A stretch of 39,061 bases of DNA from Pelagophyceae sp. CCMP2097 (lineage: Eukaryota > Sar > Pelagophyceae): positions 1 to 39,061 of the forward strand of contig MU657341.1 of assembly GCA_026770575.1 (NCBI GenBank), read 5' to 3'. Each line of letters starts with the position of its first letter. Within the stretch, counting starts at the first letter, position 1. The notes under the pieces are model-generated. The model worked only from the letters and a program-made list of their open reading frames with translations. It did not search any database and was not told the DNA's origin. This document shows, in pieces, positions 12,163 through 22,856 of the stretch. The translations under genes and the position numbers were made by a program.

Positions 12163-12280
12163 GCGTGCCGGAGCGAAATGAAGATGAACGGGAGGCACGA
12201 GAGGAAGTAGAGTCCTCCTTTGACGGAAAGAAAAAGAGAGAGAAGTAGAGCTTGAAGGGCGGCGAGACATCGCCGCAGAT

Positions 12281-15200
12281 CTACTCCGAGAAGAACGCGG
12301 CGAACGTGCGCGCGTGTTCGTCCTTTGTTTCCGCCTTGGTGAGGCCGTTGGCGAGTTGGTCCTTGGTGCCGACGAAGGAGACGATGGCGTGGCCCGTTTC
12401 GAGGACGTCAAGGAGGTAGCCGATGGCGACGCGGACGTGGCGCGAGCGGCCCGAAATGACTCGCTTGCGGAGCATCTGTACCACGGCCATATTGTCCTCG
12501 TAGGCGTATGTCGGCGGCAAGTCCTTTATGCCGAAGAGCATCATGATGGTTACACGCAGGATGACGAGGCCGCGCAGGAGGCGGACCAACGCGAGGAGCT
12601 CCGCCTCGGCCGTGGACAAAGGCGTCGTCTTGGTGCGCGCCGTAAAGTACCAGATCGTGGTCGGTCCCAGGTAGAGCACGCCGGCGATGCGCGAGCGCGC
12701 CCGGGCCGTAGAGTTGCCGTCGAAGAGCTCGTTGCCGAAGCTGGCGTTGACGTAGGCCCTGGTCGTGATCGGGAACTTGCCGGACCAGGTGATCTTCGCG
12801 CCGATGCGCCCTTTGAGGTAGCGGATGGTGCGACCTAACGCGCGGTCGTGCTTCTCCGCCCATACTCCAATGGCGCCCGAGAGCGAAGAGAGGGCGAAGG
12901 AGTAGTCGGCGCGCATGATGTAGGCGTTGAAGGTGAGCAAGCCGATGGCGGCGCGGGGGTCGTGGAACTTGTGCGCCGGAGCGCCGTGCGAGGCCTCGGG
13001 GTCCTCGGTTGAGTCGGCGTGCCATAAAGCGGGCAGGGGCGTCTTCGCGGCCGTCGCGTCTTTGTAGCCCAGATTGGCCACGACGGCGGTCTCGTAGGTC
13101 GTCATGTGGATGGAATACCCGCCGTCGGGGTTTGCGACGACGTCGACCGCGAGCATGTCGGCGTCCTCGGAGCCGAGGATGCGGCATCCCTTGGAGGCGA
13201 AGCGCGCGCTGATGGCGCCCGTGATCTCGGCCGCGCGCGCCGCGGTGGCCGAGACGATGGTGTCGTCCGTCCAAATCATGAGTCCAGACGTGGTGCCGTC
13301 GGGCTCGCGGCGGACGTAGAGGGCTTCGCTCAGCGGCGTGACGACGAAGTCGAGGGACGTGATGACGGGGTGAATCGCGTCGCGCCAGATGGCGCCGGCG
13401 TCGAGGGCGCCGGGGATGTTGCCCGTGATGCAGCAGACGTGCGTCGCGGGGTCGTACGGCCACTGCGACAGGTCGTTGCCAAACTCGGCGAGCATGTAGA
13501 GCCGCCAGTTGGCCGAAAAGAGCGCGTAGAAAGGTTCGTCGCGCGGCGCGCCCTTGAGGTAGGCGCCGATGGTGTCGTCGGCGAGGAGAATGTTGCCGAA
13601 GTGCGCCGCGTGCGCCGCCATGAACTTGACGNNNNNNNNNNNNNNNNNNNNNNNNNNNNNNNNNNNNNNNNNNNNNNNNNNNNNNNNNNNNNNNNNNNNN
13701 NNNNNNNNNNNNNNNNNNNNNNNNNNNNNNNNNNNNNNNNNNNNNNNNNNNNNNNNNNNNNNNNNNNNNNNNNNNNNNNNNNNNNNNNNNNNNNNNNNNN
13801 NNNNNNNNNNNNNNNNNNNNNNNNNNNNNNNNNNNNNNNNNNNNNNNNNNNNNNNNNNNNNNNNNNNNNNNNNNNNNNNNNNNNNNNNNNNNNNNNNNNN
13901 NNNNNNNNNNNNNNNNNNNNNNNNNNNNNNNNNNNNNNNNNNNNNNNNNNNNNNNNNNNNNNNNNNNNNNNNNNNNNNNNNNNNNNNNNNNNNNNNNNNN
14001 NNNNNNNNNNNNNNNNNNNNNNNNNNNNNNNNNNNNNNNNNNNNNNNNNNNNNNNNNNNNNNNNNNNNNNNNNNNNNNNNNNNNNNNNNNNNNNNNNNNN
14101 NNNNNNNNNNNNNNNNNNNNNNNNNNNNNNNNNNNNNNNNNNNNNNNNNNNNNNNNNNNNNNNNNNNNNNNNNNNNNNNNNNNNNNNNNNNNNNNNNNNN
14201 NNNNNNNNNNNNNNNNNNNNNNNNNNNNNAGCACTTGGTGCCCTGCTTCTTCGGGTTCGTCGCGACGACCGTGATGGCGGTGTCGTCGGAGTAGACGACG
14301 GCGCGGCCTAGATTGGGCGCGGTGGTGGTGCCGGCCATGGCCCGCGCGGGTGCGTTCGTGGGCGGCGATGCCGCCGTGGGCGGCGTCGGCGTGGAGGAGT
14401 CGGCCGTGGACCGTGCGGGCACAGCCGTGGGCGGCGCGGCGGCGGCCGCGGTCCGCACGGGTGCGGCCGTGGAGTGCACGGGCCCGGCCGTTGGTGCGCC
14501 GGCGATGTGGGGAGGCGGTGCGTTGGCGGGCGAGGTCGCGAGGTGGCGATTGGTTTGCGCGAGCAGGTGGCCCGCGGCGTTGGCGGTTAGGAGGTGTGCT
14601 CCCGGTGGCGCGATGACGGTGTACGACGTGCTGTGGCGGATGTGCCCGGCTGCGGTGCGGATGACGATGGCGCGCGGTCCGTTGGTCGAGTCCATGCCGA
14701 TGTACGTGGCGGCGATGGCCCGGTCTGAGAGGCCGCGGTCGCGCGCCGAATCGACGCACGCAACTTGAGAGCCGAACGCTAACCAGCCCGTGATGTCGAT
14801 GCGCTTGCCGCGGAACACCGCGGCGAACGGGGTCGGTTTCGACGTGTCCGAGGGGACGAGGGCGTTGTTGACGAAAGCGGCCCAGTGGCGCGCCCATGGC
14901 CAGTCGCGGATGCTGACTTGCGGCGCCGCGCCAGCGTGCGCAGCGCGCGTGATGCAGGTGAGGATCTCGTGGGCGCGCTCGCCGTGGCCGAGCTTGCGAT
15001 CCGTGGCCTGCGTCTCGATGGAGATGCCCAGCTGGGCGCACGCCGTGCGCACGACCGTGCTGATGCCGCCTTCGCCGCCGGAGTCGAAGACGAGGAGCGT
15101 GATGGTGACGCCGCGGACGCGCATGTCAGCCGCGAAGCGCTGGATGGCCTCCAGCATCTGGTGCTTGTGCGCAATGGCCTCGGTGTGGATGAACGAGCTC

Positions 15201-15660
15201 CCCTTGTCGGAGAAGTCCACGGCGTACTTCGCGCCGCCGAAGCCGATGGGGAATTGGCCGACGATGTCGACCTCGTAGGCGATGCCCGGGGCGAAGCGAC
15301 GCGTGTATGTCGAGGTGCCGAAGTGCGGCTCCTTGCGCAGGTTGGCGATGGCGCATGCCGGGCACGGGCCCGTATGCCCTTCGTCAACATCGAAGCCGTA
15401 TCGCCTCGCGGTGGCACGGAGCCTCTTGTCGTTCACGTGACCGCAGTGGGCGTGGAACGCGTCAATATCGAAACTGGTAGCCAGGCCGCGCGGTTGTTGC
15501 CGATGCGGAGGGTCGAGCGCGACGCACGGCGGCGCGGAAAAGACGGGCATGTACCTTGAGGTCGTCGGGGTGCCGAAGTGGATGCCGTCGTAGGGTGGGT
15601 GGCCGTCGGCGTCGGGCTTCGGGTAGAACCTGTCGTAGGCGAAGGGCTCGTCGGTGCAGC
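12281..15660 (-). pseudogene. Copia pol: integrase, reverse transcriptase and RNase H
   Basis: From about 15650 down, the frame begins with a pre-integrase zinc-binding part (FHAHCGHVNDKRL followed by GPCPACAIANL). The integrase core follows, with EVDIVG, VFDSGGEGG and GHGERAHEI as candidate DDE positions. A Pro/Ala/Thr-rich linker (about 14300-14560) then leads into the assembly gap. After the gap come reverse transcriptase sequences: DDTIGAYLKGAPRDEPFYAL, and IWTDDTIVS at the catalytic xxDD. RNase H shows LSTAEAELLAL, EDNMAVVQM and the final GTKDQLANGLTKAE. The first RNase H aspartate appears as asparagine (AYVNASFGNE), which would harm activity if correct. The upstream protease frame is offset by a shift near 15660, with a TAA in this frame just upstream. 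An ATG at 15550 is internal. The stop is at 12281, about 130 bases before the LTR. Confidence 0.9.
13632..14229. other. Assembly gap (598 N)
   Basis: All bases are N. The reading frame is unbroken on each side if the gap length is taken literally. The missing part would hold the end of the integrase and the first reverse transcriptase motifs. The true length is unknown. Confidence 1.
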
Positions 15661-17180
15661 CGTCTTACGAGAAACCGCGGCGTTGTGCGTCAGGCGCGAG
15701 CCGTCGATGACGTCGTACGTGTAGTGCGCGTCTGCGAGGTAATCGTCGAACTCCGCGTGCGTGGACATGCGCTTCAGCGCAGCGCCGAGGGCGTCGGGCT
15801 GGTACGGGTCCAGGAGCTCGTGCGCCGCGACCCGCAAGCTGCCGGAGAGGTGGAGGATCGTGTCGTCGTCCGGGTCGACGGCGCCGAGGCCGGTGCCGTC
15901 GTCGCGCGTCATGAACGGTGGTAGAGCTAAATACGTCGAGGGTTTGACGTGGGCTGCGGCACCGACAGCAAGGCAGTGCGGGCCGTCGACGTCGCGCTGG
16001 GCCTGGAAGAGGCGCTGCGTCGTTGCTTTGCGCGTTGGTGCGCGCCCGAAAGCGGCGGCGCCGTACGTTGCGGCTGCGAGCAAAGCTGCCTTGTGCGTGT
16101 GCGGGTGCGCGTACGGCGTGGGCGTGGCCTGGCCGTGCGCGAGCGAAAGGCCGCGCTCGACTTCCGTGAGGTCGCGCGTATACGGGACGATCAGGAGCGC
16201 GTAGATGCCCTGCCAGGCGAGGAGCTTGATGACTCGGCCGTCTTTCAGAATAATGCGCGGGTCCTTGTCGATGATCGTCACCATGCCCGTCGTTCGAAAC
16301 ATGGCACTGCTCGAGATGATGTTGTGCTTGATCGACGGAAAGACAAAGACCCCGGGGATCTCGAACGTCGTGTCGCCCGCGCCCTGGACTGTGCCGTGCC
16401 AGTGCATGGAAAGCTTGGAGTGGTGCGTCCCGTTTCCCGCGTCGATCGTAGTGACAGACTGGTTCTCGGGGAGCAGAGAGAGCAGGCGCGCGCCGTCGGT
16501 GCCCGTGAAGACGTTGAGCGAGGCGCCGGTGTCCACTATCGCGACCATGGGGACGGCGTCCTGGATTCCGATGCCGTCCTTGATCGAGTAGGACGGGAGC
16601 CGAACGGCGGCGATCATCTCGGCGTTGCGCGTCTGGAGCATGGCGTCGCCACCGAGGTAGAGCGACGCGCGCGGAGCCATGCGCGGGTCGTAGGTTGCGC
16701 GCGCGTCGTCGGTGCCCGCGGGCCGGTGGCCGTACGGAACGACGGCTCCCACGTGCGAGGGGTAGGTGCCGGCTCGCGGGCCGCGCTCGTAGGCGCCGCG
16801 CGCGCTGCGGTCGGAGCCGTTGGCGCCGTAGGGCGCGTTGCGCGGTGCGCGGTCGTTGCCGCTGCGCGAGCCGTTGCCGCCGCGCCCGTTGCGGTCGTAA
16901 CCGTCGGCGCCGCGGCCGTCGCGATCGTCGGCGGGTTTGAGCGCGATGGGGCGCGGCTTGCCCGAGTCCCAATCGTGTTTGCGCGCCTTAAAGCACTCCG
17001 CAGCGCAGTGACCCGAAATGTTGCAAAAGTTGCATGCGCCCGTGTACCACTGCCGGAAGGCGGCGTCGTCCTTGGGCGTGAAGCAGTGTGGCGTGTTCGG
17101 CGAGGGCTTGGCGTGGAGCGTACCAGGGTTGCCGTAGCGGCTAGGAAAGCGGTTGCGTTTGCGGTTGGGGTAGACGTGCG
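15661..17180 (-). pseudogene. Copia nucleocapsid zinc knuckle and protease
   Basis: This frame follows gag after a shift near 17180. It holds a CCHC zinc knuckle CNFCNISGHCAAEC (about 17010-17050), the RNA-binding motif of retrotransposon nucleocapsid. An Arg/Gly/Asp/Asn-rich linker follows. The retropepsin-like active site is VAIVDTGASLNVFTG at about 16515-16560. The part after the protease (IIDKDPRIILKDGRVIKLL) is typical of the region before integrase in copia polyproteins. In intact Ty1/copia elements gag, protease and pol usually form one polyprotein, so the shifts at both ends look like decay or sequence errors and not programmed frameshifts. I see no canonical slippery heptamer that forces the other view. 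Confidence 0.85.
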
Positions 17181-18188
17181 CATGTTGAGGAGCTGGACGA
17201 TCATCTCGTCGTACTGGACGTCTTTGCGCACCCATTCGCCCAACACCACGGCGAGCGCGGTCGCGTCGATGCCGCGGCGGAGGAACGACGTCTTGAGGAC
17301 TTCGGGCATCTTAGAGTCGGATGCCAATTCGTAGGCCTTGAACGCTTCCTTGGTCTCGGAGAGGAACTTGCGGATGTCGCCGCCTTGGCCCCCCAACGAG
17401 AGTCCGTTGATGCGCAGGAAAGCGCTGCTGACGTCGACGCCTTTAGCAGTCTTGACGTACGAGTCGTAGATGGCCTCCGCCATGTCAGCCCCTCTGCCGG
17501 TGCCGCAGACGTCGACCACGGTGCTTGCCTCCGTGCCGTCGACCATGAGCGTCAAGACGATGGCCATGAAGTTGTCGATGAGCGGATCGGCGCGGATGGC
17601 GGTGACGTCGAACTTTTCTGCGGAAAAGCCGTGGAGCCGGGGGTCGTAGTTCGCCAGGAGGCGGAACATCGACAGGAAACGTTTCCGGTCGCCGTGCGGA
17701 TCGCCGGTGAGGCCGAGCTTGAACTGGACGGCGCCGGTCAGGATCAGCTTGTAGTCAAGGGCCTTGTTCAGGTCGGTGGTAGTCGGGGGCGTGGACGCCG
17801 TAGAGCCGGGTGTCGTGGAAGACACTGGAGGAGACGCCGAATCCTTAGTCGAAAGGTCGGGGGCCGCCGCGGGCGCCCTAGGGGCCTCGGTAGGCGGAGG
17901 CGGGGGCGACGCGGCGTCGAACGCGGCACGCGCTGCGACCGCGGCGTCAAACTCCTCCCGGTGGCGGAGGAGGGAGGCCGCGAGCTCGTCGCGCTGGGCC
18001 GCGAGGTCGCGGTTGCCGTCGCGGAGCTCGGTGGCGCGCTGCTGCAGGCGGATCTCGTCGCCAGGGGCGGCGTTGTCCTGCGTCTGCTCCAAGATGCCGG
18101 CGCCGAGCTGGTCCTCCATCTCCTCTTGTGCCGCCGCAAGTAGAGGCGGATCAGGAGGGGCCCCGCGAGACGCGGAGCGGAGCGGCAT
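17181..18188 (-). pseudogene. Copia gag (capsid) region
   Basis: The first ATG is at 18188, 60 bases after the 5' LTR. The protein starts with a region rich in charged residues that may form a coiled coil (about residues 22-90, for example RATELRDGNRDLAAQRDELA). A Pro/Ser/Thr-rich stretch follows, and then a helical capsid-like part (DYKLILTGAVQFKLG, GDIRKFLSETKEAFKAYE, VLGEWVRKDVQYDEMIVQLL). The last segment resembles the end of copia gag just before the zinc knuckle, which continues in another frame. It would assemble the virus-like particle. Coding bias and position support gag. Direct family similarity is weak, as is usual for this protein. Confidence 0.8.
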
Positions 18189-18247
18189 GGAAGCCGAGAG
18201 TCGAAGCGCTTGTCGTGGATGAGCGCGTAGCTAAGGGCCCATTAACC

Positions 18248-18378
18248 CGCAGTGCCCACAGTCATAGTTAGAACTGTGTTAGGAATCTTAGAGGGATAGA
18301 GTTCCCTCGGAAAAGGCAAGGGTTAGAGTTCCCTTGGAGGAAATGGAATCTCCGCAAGCAACAGCGGGATGCCGCGAT
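18248..18378 (-). repeat. Copia 5' LTR
   Basis: 131 bp, the partner of 12020-12150. It lies directly against the TAACTC target duplicate at 18379-18384 (minus-strand reading). The bases just inside (minus strand GGTTAATGGGCCC) sit where a primer-binding site would be, but I could not match them to a tRNA end. Confidence 0.9.
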
Positions 18379-18587
18379 GAGTTATCGCAATCTAAGAAAG
18401 TGTTAGATTGTAGTCCTGGAATTTTAAAACGAATATTTGAGTTTGAAGTGAAACCCGCCTGTTGATTGATAGGATTGAGCCTTATAATATAACTTTGAAT
18501 GGGCGGAGACTGCCCAGCCCCGATACCAAGATATTTATGTGATAAAGAAGGTTTCGGCATGTCATGATCAGAATGGTACATATACAT
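18379..18587 (-). pseudogene. Major capsid protein, N-terminal part
   Basis: ATG codons at 18587 and 18560 are both possible starts. The second (MPKPSLSHKYLGIGAG) looks more natural. Near the end comes NIRFKIPGLQSNTFLDCDNS, matching the RF-IP...-LD--NS start of the first jelly-roll strand in PLV and virophage capsid proteins. The copia LTR begins at that point, and the same reading frame continues at 12019 after the duplicated TAACTC. So this is the first roughly 60-70 codons of the MCP found at 10877-12019, separated from it by 6.4 kb. The stop of the polymerase remnant lies only about 120 bases upstream. Confidence 0.75.
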
Positions 18588-18704
18588 ACAAACATTTAAA
18601 ATTTAAAATTATTCTGTGTTAAACGGTAAGGAGTTTTCCACTTTATTTATAGAACAGACAATTTGATCTTTTCTATCCCCTTTTTATCTATCTTTTGGAT
18701 AAAA

Positions 18705-20370
18705 TTATCTGTGTTTTTGAATAAAATTCCCAGTGTCTTTTATAAATTCCCCGGCCACATACACTGGGGTAGTATATTCGATCAATTCCGGGTTGTATAT
18801 GCTTACAAATTCTGAAACTGTTTTTAAGCCTACTTCATGCACTTCGTCATCACCTATCTTATAGACCTTGTTTCCTTCTTCATCAATTTTGAGTAAAATC
18901 TTCTTCTCATTTGTTTTCTCGAATGATTTACTAAGAAAACAACGTTTATTCACAACAGTACGACCGCCATATATAGCCTTTCGAATATTCGCCTCGTTAG
19001 TTCTTTTTGGCAGGTGAATCTCATACTTGTTAAAACGATTTTTCCCGATATGAATGGCATTCGATGATGTTGTCATTGAATCGCATAGATTAATCTGAAA
19101 TTTTTCATACATCGGTTGATTCATTTCTTCGTATAATTCCTTGAGTCCAAGAACATCTTTCATTAAATATTTTTCAACCTCCGCTTTTCGTTCATCATTC
19201 GTTTCCTCCCACTCTGTGCTTATATCGTGGTCAAAATCACCCTTTTCCACATCGCAACCGTTATCAGTTAAATTCTTCTTCAACGAGCCAGTTAAATGTT
19301 GACCTAAAACTATGATTTTTAATTTATTTATTATGAATTTTAAGATTCAAAAGTCTTAAATTGTTCATGATATATTCACCCATCGAATCCTTCCCAACAG
19401 AATTGAGTTTCTACTTCATTAAATAGTAATGATCGAACCTACTACGGTTAAATGCATTTACTAAATTGATATGTTCAAAAGCAGGTGTTCCAAATAGATC
19501 GTAGAATATTTTCATACAGTTACAGCCTGTTATACTTTGATATTTCTCAATACCAACCTCGTCATAAAAAGTGAACCCAACGATGTAAGGACGGTGTTCT
19601 TTGAGTATGTTTATCCTATGAGTTTCTATGTCGTTATATTAGATGTATTTATCCTTTAATTCAACATTTTCAGGAACGACTGACGGCAAAAGCACTCCGG
19701 GATTATTTAACTCTTTGTGTATTTTTCTCTTCCCAGATTGCATTTGCGTTTAAATAAATATTCGGACATACACGCCTCGCATCGCGACCATTTCCCTTTT
19801 ATTAGTGTATAGTGGGAATCCATCAGTAATAGTTTGAATTCAGCCTTATAATCAACTCCTACAAAAACATTCGATATTTCCCCCTTTACTATCTCCTGGC
19901 AGAAAATAGAAATTTCTTTATCTGAATATAAAATTTTGAAAATCTCCGCAGCATTTTGTATACTAATCAAACCATTTTTTCTATTCCAGACTGTCCGTGT
20001 ATATCATTACACTATACAATTCCATATTTAACATCACTTGGAAATTGAGTTGTTACACATTAAAAATAGCACTTATAATTTGTTAAATAGGGTTTAATAT
20101 TCTCCCCTTTTCCAATTGTCATCGTAAATCCATTTTTTGAATAACAGCATCCTCCGGCACTTGGAATAAGTAATTTAATATCAATGTAGATTCGGAAGAG
20201 GTTAAACCGAAATTTAAAGAATTCCATTTTGTTTTAATGTCGTTTATATTCCTCCTTCTATGAAAATTGTCTCCCGTTCGTTTAGATCTACTTTCTAATT
20301 TCATTAATTGAATAGACCTTTTTGATTCATGTAACTGCAATCTCCATACAGTGTTTCCCAAATTTAACAC
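18705..20370 (-). pseudogene. Protein-primed type DNA polymerase B, exonuclease part only
   Basis: Family B polymerase exonuclease motifs are visible in order on the minus strand. Exo I is NDIETH at about 19620-19640, followed by RPYIVGFTFYD. Exo II is NAFNRSRFDHYYLM at about 19425-19470. Exo III is EKYLMKDVLGLKELY near 19170. Then comes TTSSNAIHIGKNRF and NIRKAIYGGRTVVNKRCF, the IR-a--GGR element before the palm in protein-primed polymerases. The DxxSLYP and DTD palm motifs are absent. Instead, 40 unrecognised codons lead to a stop at 18705 and the MCP begins close by, so the catalytic half appears deleted. Stops at about 19630 and 19420 and frame changes show decay. The 20119-20370 stretch is probably N-terminal. 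In intact elements this enzyme replicates the genome from a terminal protein. Confidence 0.8.
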
Positions 20371-20757
20371 GTTGCTCAGAATCTTTAAACCTTGGTGTTA
20401 CATTGTTTCTCATAAATACACGACCCAACAAATTTGATGATTTTATTTTTTCCTCCTCAATACGATTGATTTTATCGTCTTTTTTTCTGTATATTTATTT
20501 TCTCGTTTTTAAATCTTTTATCAAACTAACTCTCAGGCGAAACAAAGGAGTTCCCTACAAAAATAGTTTTTAAAGTTGGGAGAGTATACCCATTACTATA
20601 GTTTTTCTTACAAGTTTTAATAATTTTTTTACATACTGCCTCCGATCGGTTTTGTCACTTTGGATTTTTAAATACACATCAACCTTATTTTTAAATTCTA
20701 TCTCACTTTCATAAACAGTATCCATATCATAAGAATATATATTAATTTTGTGGGCCC
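20371..20757 (-). pseudogene. AT-rich viral coding remnant upstream of the polymerase
   Basis: Minus-strand fragments such as MDTVYESEIEFKNKVDVYL and RRQYVKKLLKLVRKT can be read at about 20730-20600, followed by stops. They may be the beginning of the polymerase or of another small viral gene. I recognise no family. The nested TIR element begins at 20761 and cuts off anything further upstream. Confidence 0.3.
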
Positions 20758-20760
20758 GAA

Positions 20761-20803
20761 GGCCATCGGTGACACCTCCGTCGTCCTAAATGAAATCGGT
20801 GAC
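20761..20803. repeat. Left TIR of the Ulp1 element
   Basis: Begins ggccatcggtgacacctccg. It is the reverse complement of 24764-24806 with 2 mismatches in 43. Confidence 0.9.
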
Positions 20804-20920
20804 GCGACTTTGATTTTAAATCAAATCAGTGTCACGGTCGCAGCCTTTAATGGTAATCGGTGCCGCCGATTGCGTTTATATCGTCGTTGGTGTCACGTAC
20901 ATTGGCATAAACCCAATAGG

Positions 20921-21170
20921 GCCGCAAGAAATTAATTTCTTGTTTAGCGTCGGACCGATTCCAAGATTTGATCATTAGCTCAATTGGTTATTGTATATTG
21001 TAAATTGTAAAAGGCCCCTGGGACGCGACCAAGCCCCCGGGCAGGAGAGCTAACGACAGTAGTGCGTGCTGTCGCCAGTGTCGCGGCGTACAATCGTAGC
21101 AAACTGCATCTCCCTACCTCTTTCTTTCGGCGATTTTTTCACATAATTCTCATGCCTCAGGAAAGTGGGC
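20921..21170. repeat. Dispersed repeat, copy A
   Basis: Starts gccgcaagaaattaatttct. The same sequence family occurs at 37654-37719 plus 38403-38607, where it is split by an insertion. A partial inverted copy is at 23405-23437. Shared later parts include ccgggcaggag-like sequence, atcgtagcaaactg and a ttcaca/aggaaagtg block. An internal ttagctcaattggtta resembles a tRNA A-box, so a tRNA-derived SINE is one possible identity, unproven. Confidence 0.7.
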
Positions 21171-21286
21171 TGGGAGCGTTCACGGCAGCGAGTCTGTTAG
21201 TCGCTCCTTATAGATCCGTGGGCCTCCTCTTGGCGCGGCGCACTGCTCGCGGGTCCCTTGCTGACTGGAGCACGTACACCAAGAGC

Positions 21287-21900
21287 CTACGAGGCGTGGA
21301 TCTTCTTGGCCAGGATGCCGGCCATCATGCGGCGGCGCAGGTGCGGCATGTCTGCCTGCGAGAACGTCGGGCGCACGCCCAGCGAGATGTAGTGCGCGCA
21401 GTACGACGCAAAGACGCCGCAGTCAAAGCCGTTGGACTGCTTCGGCGTGTCCCGCGTCGTCGGGACCATGGTCCAGCCCGCCGAGTCGAAGGGCCCGCCT
21501 TTCTTGTCCTGGTGCTCGTCGCCGAGGTAGCGCAGCAGCGCGCGAAGGTACACCCAGCCGGGCCCGTCCATCGAGTCGTAGTAGCGCACCGTCTTCAGGT
21601 GCATGTCGACGGCGGCGAGGCACCAGTGCATGTTGCCGACGTTGATGGGCGCCAAAATGAAGCGCTTGGCGAAGAGGTCGACCCCATTCGTCTTCGTCCA
21701 TCGCTGCACGCCGCGGTACGAGTACGACCGCGCGTCGTCGCCCATGAGCTTGGCGAAGAAGAACAATACGACCGCGCGTCGTCGCCCATGAGCTTGGCGA
21801 AGAAGAACGAGTTCAAAAAGTAACAGGCTTTGGCGTTCGGGTCGGCCTCGCAGCGGCGGTCGTCGCGTCGCGCGCCACGATGAGCGACTCGTGCCTTTCG
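21287..21900 (-). pseudogene. Ulp1-like (C48) cysteine protease domain
   Basis: The domain begins around ADPNAKACYFLNSFFFAKLM and shows the C48 catalytic set in order: histidine in NVGNMHWCLAAVD, aspartate in RYYDSMDG, glutamine in DTPKQSNGFDCGVF and the cysteine in the same motif. It ends MRRRMMAGILAKK-like before a stop at 21287. These enzymes cut SUMO or related tags and often occur inside DNA transposons. A 44-bp tandem duplication at 21723-21810 shifts the frame within FFFAKLMGDDARSY, so the upstream exon is no longer joined to the catalytic part. All four catalytic positions are intact downstream of the break. The upstream gene (21902-22856) may be the N-terminal part of the same protein. 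Confidence 0.85.
21723..21810. repeat. 44-bp tandem duplication in the protease gene
   Basis: Two head-to-tail copies begin tacgaccgcgcgtcgtcgcc at 21723 and 21767. The period of 44 is not a multiple of three and shifts the reading frame. The near-perfect identity of the copies suggests a recent event or an assembly artefact. Confidence 0.9.
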
Positions 21901-21901
21901 G

Positions 21902-22856
21902 TCACCTACCATGGGCGGGACCTTGCGACTCTCCCCCCGGACCCGGGGAACATTTGACAAGAGAGTCACGGACCTTGGTGCACGTCTCCTCGCGCTTGCC
22001 GCAGTGGCGCCGGGGCGCTGCGAGTGCCAAATCAACGACGACGACCATGGACCGCCACGACGGGTCCTTGGACCAGCCTCCCATCCTCATGGCGCACGAA
22101 ATGTCGTGTACCCACGATTTGATGCGGTCGGTCGAGAGTGCCGGGAGGCTGTTCGTAGAACCCGGACCAGCCTTGCGGAACGTGGACCGGAAAATCTCCG
22201 CGTCGGGCAGCGCGCAATTGGTCTTCTCGAGCTTCAAATGGTTGCCGTCGAGGTGGTTTAGCAGCTGAGAGAGCGCGAGCACGAAGCGGTACCCGGAGCC
22301 GTCCGGCTTGCACACGTCGGCCTTCGCAAAGGCGAGACCGGAAGCCTACATTCGGTCCGTCGTGACAGCTCAGGGTGCTCAACGCGCTCCTTACCTCGAA
22401 TAAGTCGACGAGCCCGTTGAACCACAGCGACGCAGGGAGCAATTTGTTGTTCACGTCGTGCTTCTCGGGCCGCGCAATCAGCGCGCGCCCGGCGGCCTGT
22501 GGCAAATACGAAGATCGCGCACGCGCCGCGGCTTGGTCGGCCTTGGCCACCTCGGGTCGCGCCATGGGCTTCGGCGGCGGCGGCGCGACGTTGAACGCGA
22601 CGAAGTGCCCGGCGCAGATGCGCGAGGCGACCGTCGCGGTGCGCTTGCTGATCTCCACAGAGGGAGAAGACAACACCGCGCGCATATTCACCGTCACCTT
22701 GCGCTCGTCGAAGGACTCGAGGGCGACGTCCTTGAGCTCGAGGACGATGTCCAGGAGCTCATCGAAAGTGTGCTTCTGGTTCACCTCGACGTCGACAGTG
22801 CGAATCAGCGTCTTGACGCCCTCGGAAACCGTCACGAAGACGCACGTCGTCGCCAT
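21902..22856 (-). CDS. Spliced passenger gene of unknown function upstream of the Ulp1 domain
   Basis: Exon 1 starts with MATTCVFVTVSEGVKTL at 22856 and ends after GLVDLFE at 22395. A 49-bp intron (22346-22394) starts GTAAGG and ends TGTAG. Exon 2 resumes in phase with ASGLAFAKADVCKPDGSG and runs to a stop at 21902 (LVKCSPGPGGESQ near the end). Without splicing the frame would leave meaningful sequence, so the intron is well supported. The first 90 residues alternate charged and hydrophobic residues as in a small beta-grasp or ubiquitin-like fold, but this is only an impression. The middle is Pro/Ala-rich. I do not recognise a family. It may be the N-terminal region of the Ulp1-domain protein, with another intron or frameshift near 21900. 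Confidence 0.6.

Larger units (their letters stand above)
12020..18378 (-). mobile_element. Ty1/copia LTR retrotransposon, minus strand
   Basis: Two direct 131-bp repeats (12020-12150 and 18248-18378) bound gag, protease, integrase, reverse transcriptase and RNase H in copia order, read right to left. By my count the LTRs differ at 10 positions, so the insertion is not recent. On the minus strand the six bases TAACTC occur at both outer edges (18379-18384 and 12014-12019), consistent with a target duplication. The interrupted MCP frame resumes across them. LTR ends are not the usual TG...CA. The element is much more GC-rich than the viral DNA around it. The 598-base assembly gap lies between integrase and reverse transcriptase. 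Confidence 0.93.

Noticed and set aside
13106..14311. Long plus-strand open frames across the copia pol region and the gap
   Set aside because: Antisense shadows of GC-rich coding sequence, extended artificially through N bases.
14885..17334. Long plus-strand open frames rich in Arg, Val and Asp
   Set aside because: Antisense of copia integrase, protease and gag, with no domain content.
15433..18188. Programmed ribosomal frameshifts between gag, protease and pol
   Set aside because: No slippery heptamer with a following structure was evident at either shift, and intact copia elements usually use a single frame. Decay or sequence error is simpler.
21062..21823. 253-codon plus-strand frame
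   Set aside because: Antisense of the Ulp1 protease. The minus strand has the complete catalytic motif set.
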